Origin: Desulfarculales bacterium UBA696
GTDB lineage: Bacteria > Desulfobacterota > Syntrophobacteria > Syntrophobacterales > Syntrophobacteraceae
Reading direction: 5' to 3'
Assembly: GCA_002298995.1 (NCBI GenBank)
Contig: DBMO01000054.1
Span: forward strand, 62,846 to 126,845
Length of the DNA: 64,000 nt
The notes beneath the pieces are model-generated. The model did not search any database. It was not told the DNA's origin and saw nothing but the letters and a program-made list of their open reading frames with translations. The position numbers were made by a program, and so were the translations under genes. Shown piece by piece: positions 16,142-24,507 of the stretch; position 1 is the first letter of the stretch; each line of letters starts with the position of its first letter.

Positions 16142-19100
16142 GTGCAATCCAATCGTTTCCGAACGATAGAGGAGCTGGAGGCATATCGAAAAGACCTTCT
16201 CCAGGCAATAGACCCCGAGAAGACGTGCGTCACGGTATGCGGTGGAACCGGCTGCGGTGCATGGGGCGGGGAAGCCGTGCGCAACGCATTCATCGAGGAG
16301 ATAGGAAAGCAGGGACTTTCCTCGAAGGTCGAGGTCAAAAAAACCGGCTGTCACGGGTTCTGCGAAACGGGTCCGATAACGGTGATTCTCCCCCAGGAAA
16401 TCTTCTACCAAAAAATCACCGAGGAAGATGTCCCTGAGGTAGTGCGCGAGACAGTAATAAACGGCAACATCATCGGCCGTCTGCTCTATAAAGACCCCGA
16501 GACCCAGAAAAAGAGCATATACGAACACGAGGTCCCGTTCTACAGCAAGCAGAAGCGGATTGTCTTCGCCGATAACGGCAAGATTGATCCCACGCGTATT
16601 GATGACTACATCACCCGCGGGGGTTATGCGGCACTTGGCAAGGTAGTTGCGGAGATGAGTCCCGAGGTGCTGCTCGAAACCGTCGAGCGGGCCGGACTGA
16701 GGGGCCGCGGAGGGGCCGGTTTTCCGACCGGAACGAAATGGCGGACCGCCCGCAATGCACCGGGCGACGTAAAGTATGTCGTCTGCAATGCCAACGAAGG
16801 CGATCCCGGCGCGTTCATGGACCGCAGCCTCCTTGAAGGCAACCCTCATCTGATACTGGAAGGCATGATTCTCGCCGGGTATGCAATCGGAGCCAAAGAA
16901 GGCTACATGTACGTTCGCTCCGATTACCCTGTCGCGGTCGAAAATTATAAGATTGCCGTGGCCCAGGCAATTGAGAAGGGCCTTCTAGGCGACAAAATCC
17001 TGGGCAGCGAATTTTCGTTCCAGATGCACATTATCGAGGGCGCCGTTGCCTTCCTTTGCGGCGAGGAGACTTCCCTTCTCGCATCAATTGAAGGTCGCCG
17101 GGGAATGCCCCGCCCGAGGCCGCCCTACCCCGCCCAAGCAATTGGACTCTGGGGGAAACCCACCTGCGTAAATAACGTCGAGACCTTTGCGAACGTGCGC
17201 TCGATAGTGCTCAACGGCGCCGATGAGTATGCCTCGATCGGGACGGAAAAAAGCAAGGGAACCAAAATTTTGGCCCTCAGCGGCCGCATCAACAAAAACG
17301 GCCTCGTAGAAGTCCCGATGGGGACCACAATTCGCGAAGTGATTTTTAATATCGGCGGAGGTATTCCCAAGGGCAGGCGCTTCAAGGCGGTCCAGATAGG
17401 CGGACCGTCCGGCGGCTGTCTGCCCGCCCGCTATCTCGACTTACCAATCGATTACGAATCGCTCGCCGCCGCCGGCGCCATGATGGGATCGGGCGGCATG
17501 ATCGTGATGGACGAAAACACCTGCATGGTAGACATCGCGCGGGTCTTTTTGAGCTTCAACCACGAGGAATCCTGCGGCCAGTGCACTCCGTGCCGTCTCG
17601 GGACCAAGCAGATGGTGGAAATCGTTACGCGGATAACTCAGGGGCGCGGCGTCAAGGGAGACGTGGAAAAGCTCCTTGAGATCGCTCATGCCGTCAAGCG
17701 CTCTTCTCTTTGCGGACTCGGCCAGAGCTGCGCCAATCCCGTACTTGCCGCTATCGAACAATTCCGTCACGAATTCGATGCGCATATCGAGGACAAGAGG
17801 TGTCCCGCCGCGGCATGCGATGCGATGGTCATGTCCGCCTGCCAGCACACCTGCCCGGCCGGAATCGATGTCCCCACATACGTTTCATACATAGCCGAGG
17901 GGAAATACATCGAGGCCACCGCGGTGATCCGCGAACGGAACCCGTTCCCTTCGATCTGCGGCAGGGTTTGCCATCATCCATGCGAGAAAAGGTGCCGCAG
18001 GGGTGAACTCGATGAACCGGTTTCGATCCGTATACTGAAACGATTTGCGGCAGACTGGTATTTCAAGCACGTGGAGTCGCCTCCCGCGCCCTTCCCAATC
18101 ACCAGGAAGCAAAAGGTCGCAATTGTTGGCGCCGGGCCATCGGGACTCACCTGCGCATATTTCCTCAGGAGAATGGGATACCAGGCGACGGTTTTCGAGG
18201 CCCTGCCGGTGGGCGGCGGAATGATGGGAGTTGCAATTCCACAATTTCGCCTCCCAAAGGATATTATCGAAAGGGAAATCCGCTACATTGAGGCCTGCGG
18301 GGTCGAGATTCAATACAACAGCCCGATAAACGTCAACAGGACCCTGGAAACCCTCAAAAAGGAAGGCTACGACGCGGTATTTCTCGGCGCGGGGGCCAAC
18401 TCCAGCCAGAAGATGGGCGTGCCCGGAGAACTCGAAGGGATCGAGGGCCTTCAGTATGGACTCAGCCTTTTAAGGGACATTAAGGTAGGCAAGCAAGTCA
18501 AGGTAGGCGAGCGGGTCGCGATCATTGGTGGCGGCAACACCGCAAACGACTCGGCCAGGGCATGCCTTCGCCTCGGTGCAAAAGAAGTGAACGTATATTA
18601 TCGGCGCACGCGGGATGAAATGCCGGTTTCCGACCACGAATTTCAGGAGGCGGTGGAAGAAGGGATCCACTTTCATTTCCTGACCGCCCCCACACGAATA
18701 GTTAGTGAGAACTGGAAAGTAACCGGGCTGGAGTGCATCAGAATGCGCCTCGGCACGGCCGACCAGAGCGGCAGGCGGCGACCGGTTCCCATCGAGGGAT
18801 CGGAGTTTTTCGTCCCTGCCGACACGGTTATAGCGTCGGTGGGGCAGGCCCCAGACCTCACATTCCTGCCGCCCGACATGAAGCTCGAGCTCGCCAGGTG
18901 GGGGGCGCTCAAAGTAAATGCGAACACTCTTTGCACCAACGTACCCTGGATTTTTGCCGGTGGTGATTTCGTCACAGGTCCAACTACTGTCATACAGGCG
19001 ATTGCCGCCGGCCGCCGTGGCGCGATCGCGATAGACAAGTACCTGCGCAGCGACCCCTCCAGGGTCGACATACCCGATGAACGCCATGCGGTTGTCTTCA

Positions 19101-19339
19101 GGATATCGAGGGGAAAGACCCCAATGCTCGAATCGGTGGTCGAGGTCCTGGAGGGAAAGGCCAACGGCGGTGCGAAAGCGGATAAAGAAGAGGAAGTTGA
19201 AATGAAACCGAGGGCCCCTGTACCGTCCCTTGCACCTGAAGAGAGGATAAACGGGTTTGAGGAGATCGAACTCGGCTACTCGGAAGGACAGGCCAGAGAA
19301 CAGGCCCGACGATGTCTAAGATGTGACCTCGAAAAATAG
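16142..19339 (+). CDS. NuoF-GltD fusion: NAD(P)H-binding FMN/Fe-S subunit fused to an FAD/NAD(P) oxidoreductase
   Basis: A 1065-residue fusion. Residues 1-100: Trx-like [2Fe-2S] domain (C33, C38, C70, C74). Residues about 135-470: NuoF core with the FMN/NAD(H) site GRGGAGFPTGTKW and NEGDPGAFMDRS, plus an SLBB domain. C478, C481, C484 and C524 hold the NuoF [4Fe-4S]. Residues about 555-640 carry the GltD-type Fe-S ligands (C567, C571, C606, C610, C614, C618). Residues about 657-1030 form a GltD/NfnB-like flavoprotein with FAD motif GAGPSGLT and a second dinucleotide site IIGGGNTANDSA followed by YYRRTRDEMP, a pattern usual for NADP(H). Ending is CLRCDLEK. One chain thus offers FMN, FAD, several clusters and two nicotinamide sites, a plausible bifurcating module. 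GTG start with AGGGGGAT RBS. Confidence 0.92.
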   Translation: MQSNRFRTIEELEAYRKDLLQAIDPEKTCVTVCGGTGCGAWGGEAVRNAFIEEIGKQGLSSKVEVKKTGCHGFCETGPITVILPQEIFYQKITEEDVPEVVRETVINGNIIGRLLYKDPETQKKSIYEHEVPFYSKQKRIVFADNGKIDPTRIDDYITRGGYAALGKVVAEMSPEVLLETVERAGLRGRGGAGFPTGTKWRTARNAPGDVKYVVCNANEGDPGAFMDRSLLEGNPHLILEGMILAGYAIGAKEGYMYVRSDYPVAVENYKIAVAQAIEKGLLGDKILGSEFSFQMHIIEGAVAFLCGEETSLLASIEGRRGMPRPRPPYPAQAIGLWGKPTCVNNVETFANVRSIVLNGADEYASIGTEKSKGTKILALSGRINKNGLVEVPMGTTIREVIFNIGGGIPKGRRFKAVQIGGPSGGCLPARYLDLPIDYESLAAAGAMMGSGGMIVMDENTCMVDIARVFLSFNHEESCGQCTPCRLGTKQMVEIVTRITQGRGVKGDVEKLLEIAHAVKRSSLCGLGQSCANPVLAAIEQFRHEFDAHIEDKRCPAAACDAMVMSACQHTCPAGIDVPTYVSYIAEGKYIEATAVIRERNPFPSICGRVCHHPCEKRCRRGELDEPVSIRILKRFAADWYFKHVESPPAPFPITRKQKVAIVGAGPSGLTCAYFLRRMGYQATVFEALPVGGGMMGVAIPQFRLPKDIIEREIRYIEACGVEIQYNSPINVNRTLETLKKEGYDAVFLGAGANSSQKMGVPGELEGIEGLQYGLSLLRDIKVGKQVKVGERVAIIGGGNTANDSARACLRLGAKEVNVYYRRTRDEMPVSDHEFQEAVEEGIHFHFLTAPTRIVSENWKVTGLECIRMRLGTADQSGRRRPVPIEGSEFFVPADTVIASVGQAPDLTFLPPDMKLELARWGALKVNANTLCTNVPWIFAGGDFVTGPTTVIQAIAAGRRGAIAIDKYLRSDPSRVDIPDERHAVVFRISRGKTPMLESVVEVLEGKANGGAKADKEEEVEMKPRAPVPSLAPEERINGFEEIELGYSEGQAREQARRCLRCDLEK

Positions 19340-19350
19340 GAGGGTGCTTC

Positions 19351-20004
19351 ATGATACGATCCATCACAAAGCAGAAACCCTTTGAGGAGGTCCTCGAGCT
19401 CTTGAGCGGGCTGGATCGGATCTTCCTCGCGGGCTGCGGGACCTGCACGACCCTGTGCCGAACCGGCGGCATGCCCGAAGTCCTCGAGATGGCCTCGAAA
19501 TTGGGGGAAAAGGGCAAGATAGTCACCGGCCAAATGGTGATTCCGGTAGCCTGCGACGAATTGACCCACGAGGCGGTCGAAGATCACAAACAGGCATTCA
19601 GCGAAGCCGAGGCCGTCCTGATGATGAGCTGCGCCTATGGGGTGCAGACCATGTCAAAACAGGTCGGCCTTCCGGCAATACCGGCCCTCGACACGCTGTT
19701 CGTGGGCAAGGAAATGGGCCTTGGTAGGTTTGATGAGGTGTGCACCCAATGCGGATCGTGCGTGCTGGGGCTGACCGGTGGGATCTGCCCGGTTACGGCC
19801 TGCCACAAGGGTCTTCTCAATGGCCCGTGCGGCGGGACCAACAACGGCAAGTGCGAAATAGACTCCGACAAGGACTGCGCCTGGACACTCATTTACCTGA
19901 AGCTCAAAGAACAGGGAAAACTCGATCTCATGAGGAAATACCACGACCTGCGCAACCATAACGTGGAACCAAAGCCCGGGAAAATCCGGCTGCCTCTTGA
20001 ATAG
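19351..20004 (+). CDS. metV: MetV, Fe-S/zinc partner subunit of methylene-THF reductase
   Basis: A 217-residue protein of the methylenetetrahydrofolate reductase C-terminal family (MetV of acetogens). Cys clusters include GCGTCTTLC (C29, C32, C36), a central CDE/SCAYG pair and the C-terminal CTQCGSCVLGLTGGICPVTAC followed by GLLNGPCGGTNNGKCE. In Moorella, MetV forms a complex with MetF and heterodisulfide-reductase-like subunits and links the folate reaction to an electron carrier. Here it sits between the NuoF-GltD fusion and metF, 11 bp after the former and 14 bp before the latter, each with its own strong RBS, so a MetVF complex fed by the NuoEF-like unit is the natural reading. Confidence 0.92.
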   Translation: MIRSITKQKPFEEVLELLSGLDRIFLAGCGTCTTLCRTGGMPEVLEMASKLGEKGKIVTGQMVIPVACDELTHEAVEDHKQAFSEAEAVLMMSCAYGVQTMSKQVGLPAIPALDTLFVGKEMGLGRFDEVCTQCGSCVLGLTGGICPVTACHKGLLNGPCGGTNNGKCEIDSDKDCAWTLIYLKLKEQGKLDLMRKYHDLRNHNVEPKPGKIRLPLE

Positions 20005-20018
20005 AAGGAGCGTGGAGG

Positions 20019-20915
20019 ATGAACAGAAGCTTCAAGGAGGTTCTCGGCTCCGGTAAATTCGTCGTCACCAGCGAACTCGGTCCGCCAAAGGGGACAAACC
20101 TCGAGAATATGATTCACCATGTGGACCTGCTCAAGGACAAGGTTGACGCCATAAACGTAACCGATCACCAGAGCTCGGTCATGCGCTACCCGTCTCTTGG
20201 CGGCGCCCTGATAGTTAAAGAGCGTGGCGGAGAGCCGATTTTGCAGATGACCTGCCGCGACCGCAACCGGATGGCGCTCCAGGCTGACCTGATGTTCGCC
20301 TATTCCCGCGGCATCACGAACGTGCTCTGCCTTACCGGGGACGCCGTGGTGGTTGGCGATCACAAGCAGGCCAAAGGGGTATTCGACCTCGATTCCAGCC
20401 AGCTCCTTACCGCCATCAGGACCATGGAGTCCGGAAAGGACCTCGGCGGAAGCGATCTTGACGGAGCCGTCAACTTTTGCGCGGGGGCCATCGTCACCCC
20501 GGAAGCAAATCCCATCGAGCCGCAGCTTATAAAGTTCGAGAAAAAAATCGCTGCCGGCGCCGAATTCATCCAGACACAGGCGATCTATGATCTGGACAAC
20601 TTCAAGCGTTTTATGGACTACGCACGGCCCTTCGGGGTAAAGATCATGGCCGGCGTTATACTCCTGACTTCATGGAGGATGGCCGAGTTCATGAACAAGA
20701 ATGTCCCGGGTGTTTTCGTGCCTCAGCCCCTAATTGAGGAGATAAAATCGGCTCCCAAGGGAGGGGCAATAGCAAAGGGAGTCGAAATCGCCGGCCGCAT
20801 GATCCGAAGGATTAAGGAAGAATCAATCTGTGACGGGGTTCATGTCATGGCCATCGGCAAGGAGGAGCTTGTGCCCGACATCTTGAAGGAGGCGGGGCTG
20901 GCAAACGGGAGTTAA
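20019..20915 (+). CDS. metF: 5,10-methylenetetrahydrofolate reductase
   Basis: A 298-residue TIM-barrel flavoprotein interconverting methylene-THF and methyl-THF in the methyl branch of the Wood-Ljungdahl pathway (either direction). Recognised by VTSELGPPKGTNLENM at the N-terminus, NVTDHQSSVMRYPSL, GITNVLCLTGDAVVVGDHKQAKGVFDLDS, and GAEFIQTQAIYDLDNF with GVKIMAGVILLTSWRMAEFMN. It lacks a C-terminal extension, the short form that pairs with MetV. Last gene of the operon; RBS GGAG-rich (GAAGGAGCGTGGAGG). A REP pair and a strong terminator follow. Confidence 0.95.
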   Translation: MNRSFKEVLGSGKFVVTSELGPPKGTNLENMIHHVDLLKDKVDAINVTDHQSSVMRYPSLGGALIVKERGGEPILQMTCRDRNRMALQADLMFAYSRGITNVLCLTGDAVVVGDHKQAKGVFDLDSSQLLTAIRTMESGKDLGGSDLDGAVNFCAGAIVTPEANPIEPQLIKFEKKIAAGAEFIQTQAIYDLDNFKRFMDYARPFGVKIMAGVILLTSWRMAEFMNKNVPGVFVPQPLIEEIKSAPKGGAIAKGVEIAGRMIRRIKEESICDGVHVMAIGKEELVPDILKEAGLANGS

Positions 20916-20929
20916 AGGAAGGGCCATGT

Positions 20930-21020
20930 GGGGCAGGCTTTCCAGCCTGCCGCTCGTCTTTGGCCCTTTACTTCGATCAAACCCTACGCTCCTTCGCAGT
21001 CAGGCTGGAAAGCCTGTCTC
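20930..21020. repeat. Inverted pair of REP-like palindromes
   Basis: GGCAGGCTTTCCAGCCTGCC at about 20932-20951 is followed about 50 bp later by the inverted copy CAGGCTGGAAAGCCTG near 21001-21016. Each unit is itself palindromic and matches the unit at 6155-6175. The arrangement resembles a BIME-type REP pair in the 3' region of the metVF operon. Confidence 0.8.
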
Positions 21021-21056
21021 CTGACATTTTCCTTCGACATCTAAAACTTTTGGGAA

Positions 21057-21109
21057 GTCTGATACCTTCCGCCGTTGAGGCCGGAGGAATCAGACCACCC
21101 TTTTTTTTT
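21057..21109 (+). terminator. Rho-independent terminator of the metVF operon
   Basis: GTCTGAT-A-CCTTCCGCC pairs with GGCCGGAGG-A-ATCAGAC around a GTTGA loop, followed by CACCC and nine T residues. The long stem and T-run make a strong intrinsic terminator for plus-strand transcription arriving from metF. Confidence 0.9.
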
Positions 21110-21141
21110 CAGTGACTCAAGTAAGTTCCCGGTCAAATCAA

Positions 21142-21285
21142 CTATACCTGCTCAACTCCCTTTTTATAAAAAGCGGTCAGCTTAATAAAAGCGATCAGCT
21201 TCAAGGCTGCCTCCGGTGCAGACACAAGAAACCTTGCAAACATCATCACGCACGACATTAGAATTGGCGATACGTACTGCCTCAT
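21142..21285 (-). CDS. Candidate 47-residue small hydrophobic protein
   Basis: Minus-strand ATG at 21285 opens a 47-codon frame ending in TAG. It has a near-ideal Shine-Dalgarno (GGGGGAG) 6 bases upstream, which is the main reason to call it. The sequence begins MRQYVSPILMSCVMMFARFL, followed by VSAPEAALKLIAFIKLTAF and a basic tail (YKKGVEQV). It could be one TM or amphipathic segment. I recognise no family. It lies in the 440-bp gap between the metF terminator and the HDOD gene, opposite in strand to both. Confidence 0.45.
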   Translation of the reverse strand: MRQYVSPILMSCVMMFARFLVSAPEAALKLIAFIKLTAFYKKGVEQV

Positions 21286-21548
21286 AGATGCTCCCCCTTT
21301 TCTTTCGATAATCTTCATCACGCATCGCCAAAATTATTAAAGATTTTCAAATGTTCCCCCGAATAGATATTTATAGAAATGCAGAAACTTTTCGCTAACA
21401 GTTCACATTGTGAGATGATAACCGGACCTGCCTTCGTCGGGGCGGTGCTGGAATGGTTTGTATTACGTTTTTCACGTGCATCAGCGGTAGAGATTACAAG
21501 GGGTGAAAAAATGCCCCTATCCTTCTAAATCCCAATGGTGGCTGGACT

Positions 21549-22862
21549 ATGAACGATCAGGCTACTACCTCATCAAACCCGGTTGCCGGACTTGGCGAAA
21601 GTGACCGGGCCGCAATCTATAAGGCCGGAACCGTACAGGTTGTCGCCAAGGGAGAAGCCCTTTTCAAAAGAGGGCAGCGCGCCGGCGGATTCAGCCTTGT
21701 TCTGAACGGCTCATTCAGCTTGGTCACCACAAGCGGGACAAGTTGCGGATTAAGGTTTGTTCAGGGTGATTTCATCGCGGAACAGACTCTTTTCGATTCC
21801 GAGCCTTCAATCTCCGCACTAATCGCAGAGGAGAATTCCCGCGCACTGGTACTGAGCAGGGCTGCCTTCAATGCTTTGCACCCAATGGTCCAGCTGGCGG
21901 TCTTTAAACGCATCAGCACGGTTTCCTGCCTTCGAATGGCAGGTGCGATCAGGGACATCGAGTCTACACGTCTGCAAAGGACGGCTCTGACAGATTACCT
22001 GGCCGCGGAATCCACAAAAAACAGGAAGAAGTATGAGCAATCCGAACTTATCCAGAGCCTTCTCGCAAGAATACCTCGATTGCCCATTCATATAACTGAG
22101 CTGGTTTCAATGCTTCTTAGCGAAAACGCCTCGGCCAAGGCTGTTGCGGATGTCGCCAAACAGGACCCGTCACTTGTCGGCGAGGTGCTGAAGGAAGTCA
22201 ATTCGGTACATTACGGACTTCGCCAGAAGGTCTCCGACCTGCATTATGCGATTATGCTGATCGGCTTCAACGAAATTTATCAACTGCTCGTTTCAGGCGG
22301 AGTCCGCAGGACAATGCCCGATACCGAGGCGTTCAGGAACATTCACCAACATGCAATCGGACTCTCCTGTTTGTCGGCCGAGGTCTGCCGGCTTTGCGAC
22401 AGGCATTCGGTATCGCTGCTCGGCACCATCGGACTGCTGCACGATATCGGGAAGAGCACCGTGATGCTCATCAAGAATGAAAACCCGAAGCTCGCCTTTT
22501 TCATTCAACTACTCGATCCATGCAAAATCGGGGCTATGCTTCTTGGAAGATGGAACCTCCCCGATGTAATCTGTGAGACAATCGAATACCAGAGCTTCGC
22601 CATCTTTTCGCACCCCTCCGAGCTTCCGTCACAGTTTGCAAAGAGCATCGGGATTCTGCACATTGCTCACGCCCTTTCGGAACGTCTGTTTCATGAAAAC
22701 GCCTTGGCAGGCGGATATCCATTTCTCAATGAGTACATAAAAGTTTGCGGTCTGGCCGACAAAACCATCGACCAAATCCAAGATGCAGTGCTGAAAGCGC
22801 TCAGGCTGAAGCCAAATACAATTCCAGCCGAACTAAGGCGATTCATCCTGCCAACTTCTTGA
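21549..22862 (+). CDS. Cyclic-nucleotide-binding-like plus HDOD domain signalling protein
   Basis: A 437-residue cytoplasmic signalling protein. Residues about 20-125 form a CRP/cNMP-type beta barrel (FKRGQRAGGFSLVLNGSFSLV...GDFIAEQTLFD), but the Arg of the usual cAMP phosphate-binding pocket is not evident, so the ligand is uncertain. Residues about 168-370 form an HDOD domain (ARIPRLPIHITELVSMLL, LIGFNEIYQLLVSG) that keeps an HD-like LLHDIGKS motif. HDOD proteins often sit beside two-component systems and act as regulators without proven hydrolase activity. The upstream 260 bp should hold its promoter. It converges with the ACT-like gene of the signalling operon. Confidence 0.85.
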   Translation: MNDQATTSSNPVAGLGESDRAAIYKAGTVQVVAKGEALFKRGQRAGGFSLVLNGSFSLVTTSGTSCGLRFVQGDFIAEQTLFDSEPSISALIAEENSRALVLSRAAFNALHPMVQLAVFKRISTVSCLRMAGAIRDIESTRLQRTALTDYLAAESTKNRKKYEQSELIQSLLARIPRLPIHITELVSMLLSENASAKAVADVAKQDPSLVGEVLKEVNSVHYGLRQKVSDLHYAIMLIGFNEIYQLLVSGGVRRTMPDTEAFRNIHQHAIGLSCLSAEVCRLCDRHSVSLLGTIGLLHDIGKSTVMLIKNENPKLAFFIQLLDPCKIGAMLLGRWNLPDVICETIEYQSFAIFSHPSELPSQFAKSIGILHIAHALSERLFHENALAGGYPFLNEYIKVCGLADKTIDQIQDAVLKALRLKPNTIPAELRRFILPTS

Positions 22863-23006
22863 GCCAAACGGCTGGAAACGCCCTGCCCTTTTAGTCTTTT
22901 AAACCGATGCTGCACTGCACAATTCATGAAATGGGTGCGTGACATCGCGCCCGGCGCTCAGAAAGCTTGGAATATTGGAATAATGTTACTTTAACGAAAG
23001 CTCGTG

Positions 23007-24026
23007 TTACTCGAAACTGCGCGGCCTTGTCTGGAAAGTGGAGCTAAGGGCCTTTATCGCTTTGGTCTCATCGCTTGAGCGGACCACAAGCGAGATCGAG
23101 GATACGGCGCAGCTGAGGGCAAGGGTGGGTATTTCGGTGGATCGCATGCAGGCTACGATAGCGTTGGCAATACCGTAACGGTCTCCAAAATGGGGGCCGT
23201 GGAGGAAAATGGCGGATACCGGACCGAGATACGGAGATTCACGGTCCGGCATTATTCTATTGAGGGTCTGACTAACAGTTTTACGATGATGGTTTGCCAG
23301 GCAGAATGCAAAGAACATCCGGCCTTCTCCCTGCGATGAATTCGAAATGAGCAGCGGCATTTTGAACCGCAAGTCGCCTAGTTCGAGAAGGACCTTTGCA
23401 AAATCATGAATTCCGCCGTTTGGCACTGTCACGTTCCACAAATCCAGCCCATCGAGCAGAGTGAAATCGTATATGTGAATCACATCCTCATGGTACCTGC
23501 ACCTGACATCCTGGGGCGAGCCTTCGTGCTCCCGGCGAACGCTCAGCCACTCACTGTAGGTCTCGCAGGCCGGAAATGCGAAGGCTTCGAAAACCCTCTG
23601 CATTGCGGCGTCCAGGTTTGGGGTGGAAACGACGAAATTTATCGCGGAAGGTGAAGTTGCAAAACAGTGCGGCTTGACCCCGCCATCGGCAAGGGCGGAG
23701 ATCAGGGCCGCGGCAATATCGGGGCGCTTATCATGCGGGAAGATACTAATCCTGCACACCCCTGAGAGTATTTCTCCCTTGCAGTAACCGGGGCCCGCGA
23801 TCAGATGGGCGAAGGGATTCAGGGACGCGGCATTGCCGGCGTTTGCGGCCGTCATCGTCTCTCCCGAACCGATATCGGTCACATACGTCACCAGGCCCAT
23901 ATTCAACTGATTGGCCGCCATTCCCGAGCAAAGGGTTTCCAGCGCGGCGTCGGTGCGGCACAAAGAAGAGAAATAGGCCCTGTTCTCGAAGACCTTGAAG
24001 CCCCCCAGTCTGATCCTGGACATCAC
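23007..24026 (-). CDS. Tandem ACT-like domain protein of unknown function
   Basis: A 339-residue soluble protein at the end of a five-gene signalling operon. Two segments look like aspartate-kinase-type ACT domains: about residues 92-145 (CRISIFPHDKRPDIAAALISALADGGVKPHCFATSPSAINFVV) and about 262-330 (VSAIFLHGPHFGDRYGIANAIVACMRSTEIPTLALSCAVSSISLVV). The middle portion (DFTLLDGLDLWNVTVPNGG) is unassigned. No catalytic kinase domain is present. ACT repeats normally bind amino acids, so a ligand-sensing regulator is a reasonable guess. The gene begins 14 bp after the receiver gene upstream, indicating co-transcription. Confidence 0.65.
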   Translation of the reverse strand: MMSRIRLGGFKVFENRAYFSSLCRTDAALETLCSGMAANQLNMGLVTYVTDIGSGETMTAANAGNAASLNPFAHLIAGPGYCKGEILSGVCRISIFPHDKRPDIAAALISALADGGVKPHCFATSPSAINFVVSTPNLDAAMQRVFEAFAFPACETYSEWLSVRREHEGSPQDVRCRYHEDVIHIYDFTLLDGLDLWNVTVPNGGIHDFAKVLLELGDLRFKMPLLISNSSQGEGRMFFAFCLANHHRKTVSQTLNRIMPDRESPYLGPVSAIFLHGPHFGDRYGIANAIVACMRSTEIPTLALSCAVSSISLVVRSSDETKAIKALSSTFQTRPRSFE

Positions 24027-24040
24027 GGCAAATCCGTTTT

Positions 24041-24424
24041 TCAGGATAATAGTCTTTCTATAGCCGCCAAAAGGCCCTGTGTGTCAACGGGTTTGGGAAT
24101 ATAGTCGTCGGCCTGTGTCGCCATCCCGTCTGCATGTGAATATGTGGTGCTCGGCACCGCCTCCCCCACGGCAGTAAGAAGTATAATGGGAATATCGCTC
24201 GTCGACTTGTTCTTCTTGAGTTCCGAACAGAGCACATACCCGTTTTTGCGGGGCATCATCACGTCGAGGACAAGCACGTCGGGCACGCGATTTTTGATCG
24301 ACTCCTCGCCCTCGATGCCGTCGTAGGCCTTTCCCACTTCATATCCCTTGCTCTCGAGCATCATGCCAACGGTTTCGACCATATCGGGATCATCGTCAAC
24401 TATCAGCACATATTTTTTTGCCAT
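24041..24424 (-). CDS. Stand-alone response regulator receiver
   Basis: A 127-residue CheY-like receiver without output domain. Acidic pocket DDD (10-12), phospho-acceptor Asp54 (VLVLDVMMPRKNG), Thr in ILLTAVGEA and Lys in DDYIPKPV are all present. It has an insert after the Thr (VPSTTYSHADGMATQ). It is part of an operon with two histidine kinases and another receiver, so it may be an intermediate in a phosphorelay. Confidence 0.93.
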   Translation of the reverse strand: MAKKYVLIVDDDPDMVETVGMMLESKGYEVGKAYDGIEGEESIKNRVPDVLVLDVMMPRKNGYVLCSELKKNKSTSDIPIILLTAVGEAVPSTTYSHADGMATQADDYIPKPVDTQGLLAAIERLLS

Positions 24425-24507
24425 TATCCACTCCTAATCTAATGTTGTACAAAGGGGATGAGATCACGTTTCCGATGGCCGATTCCCAAGCCGGTTAAAA
24501 ACGGAAC

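Noticed and set aside
15929..16849. 306-residue minus-strand frame
   Set aside because: Antisense to the NuoE-like and NuoF-GltD genes, with no recognisable domain.
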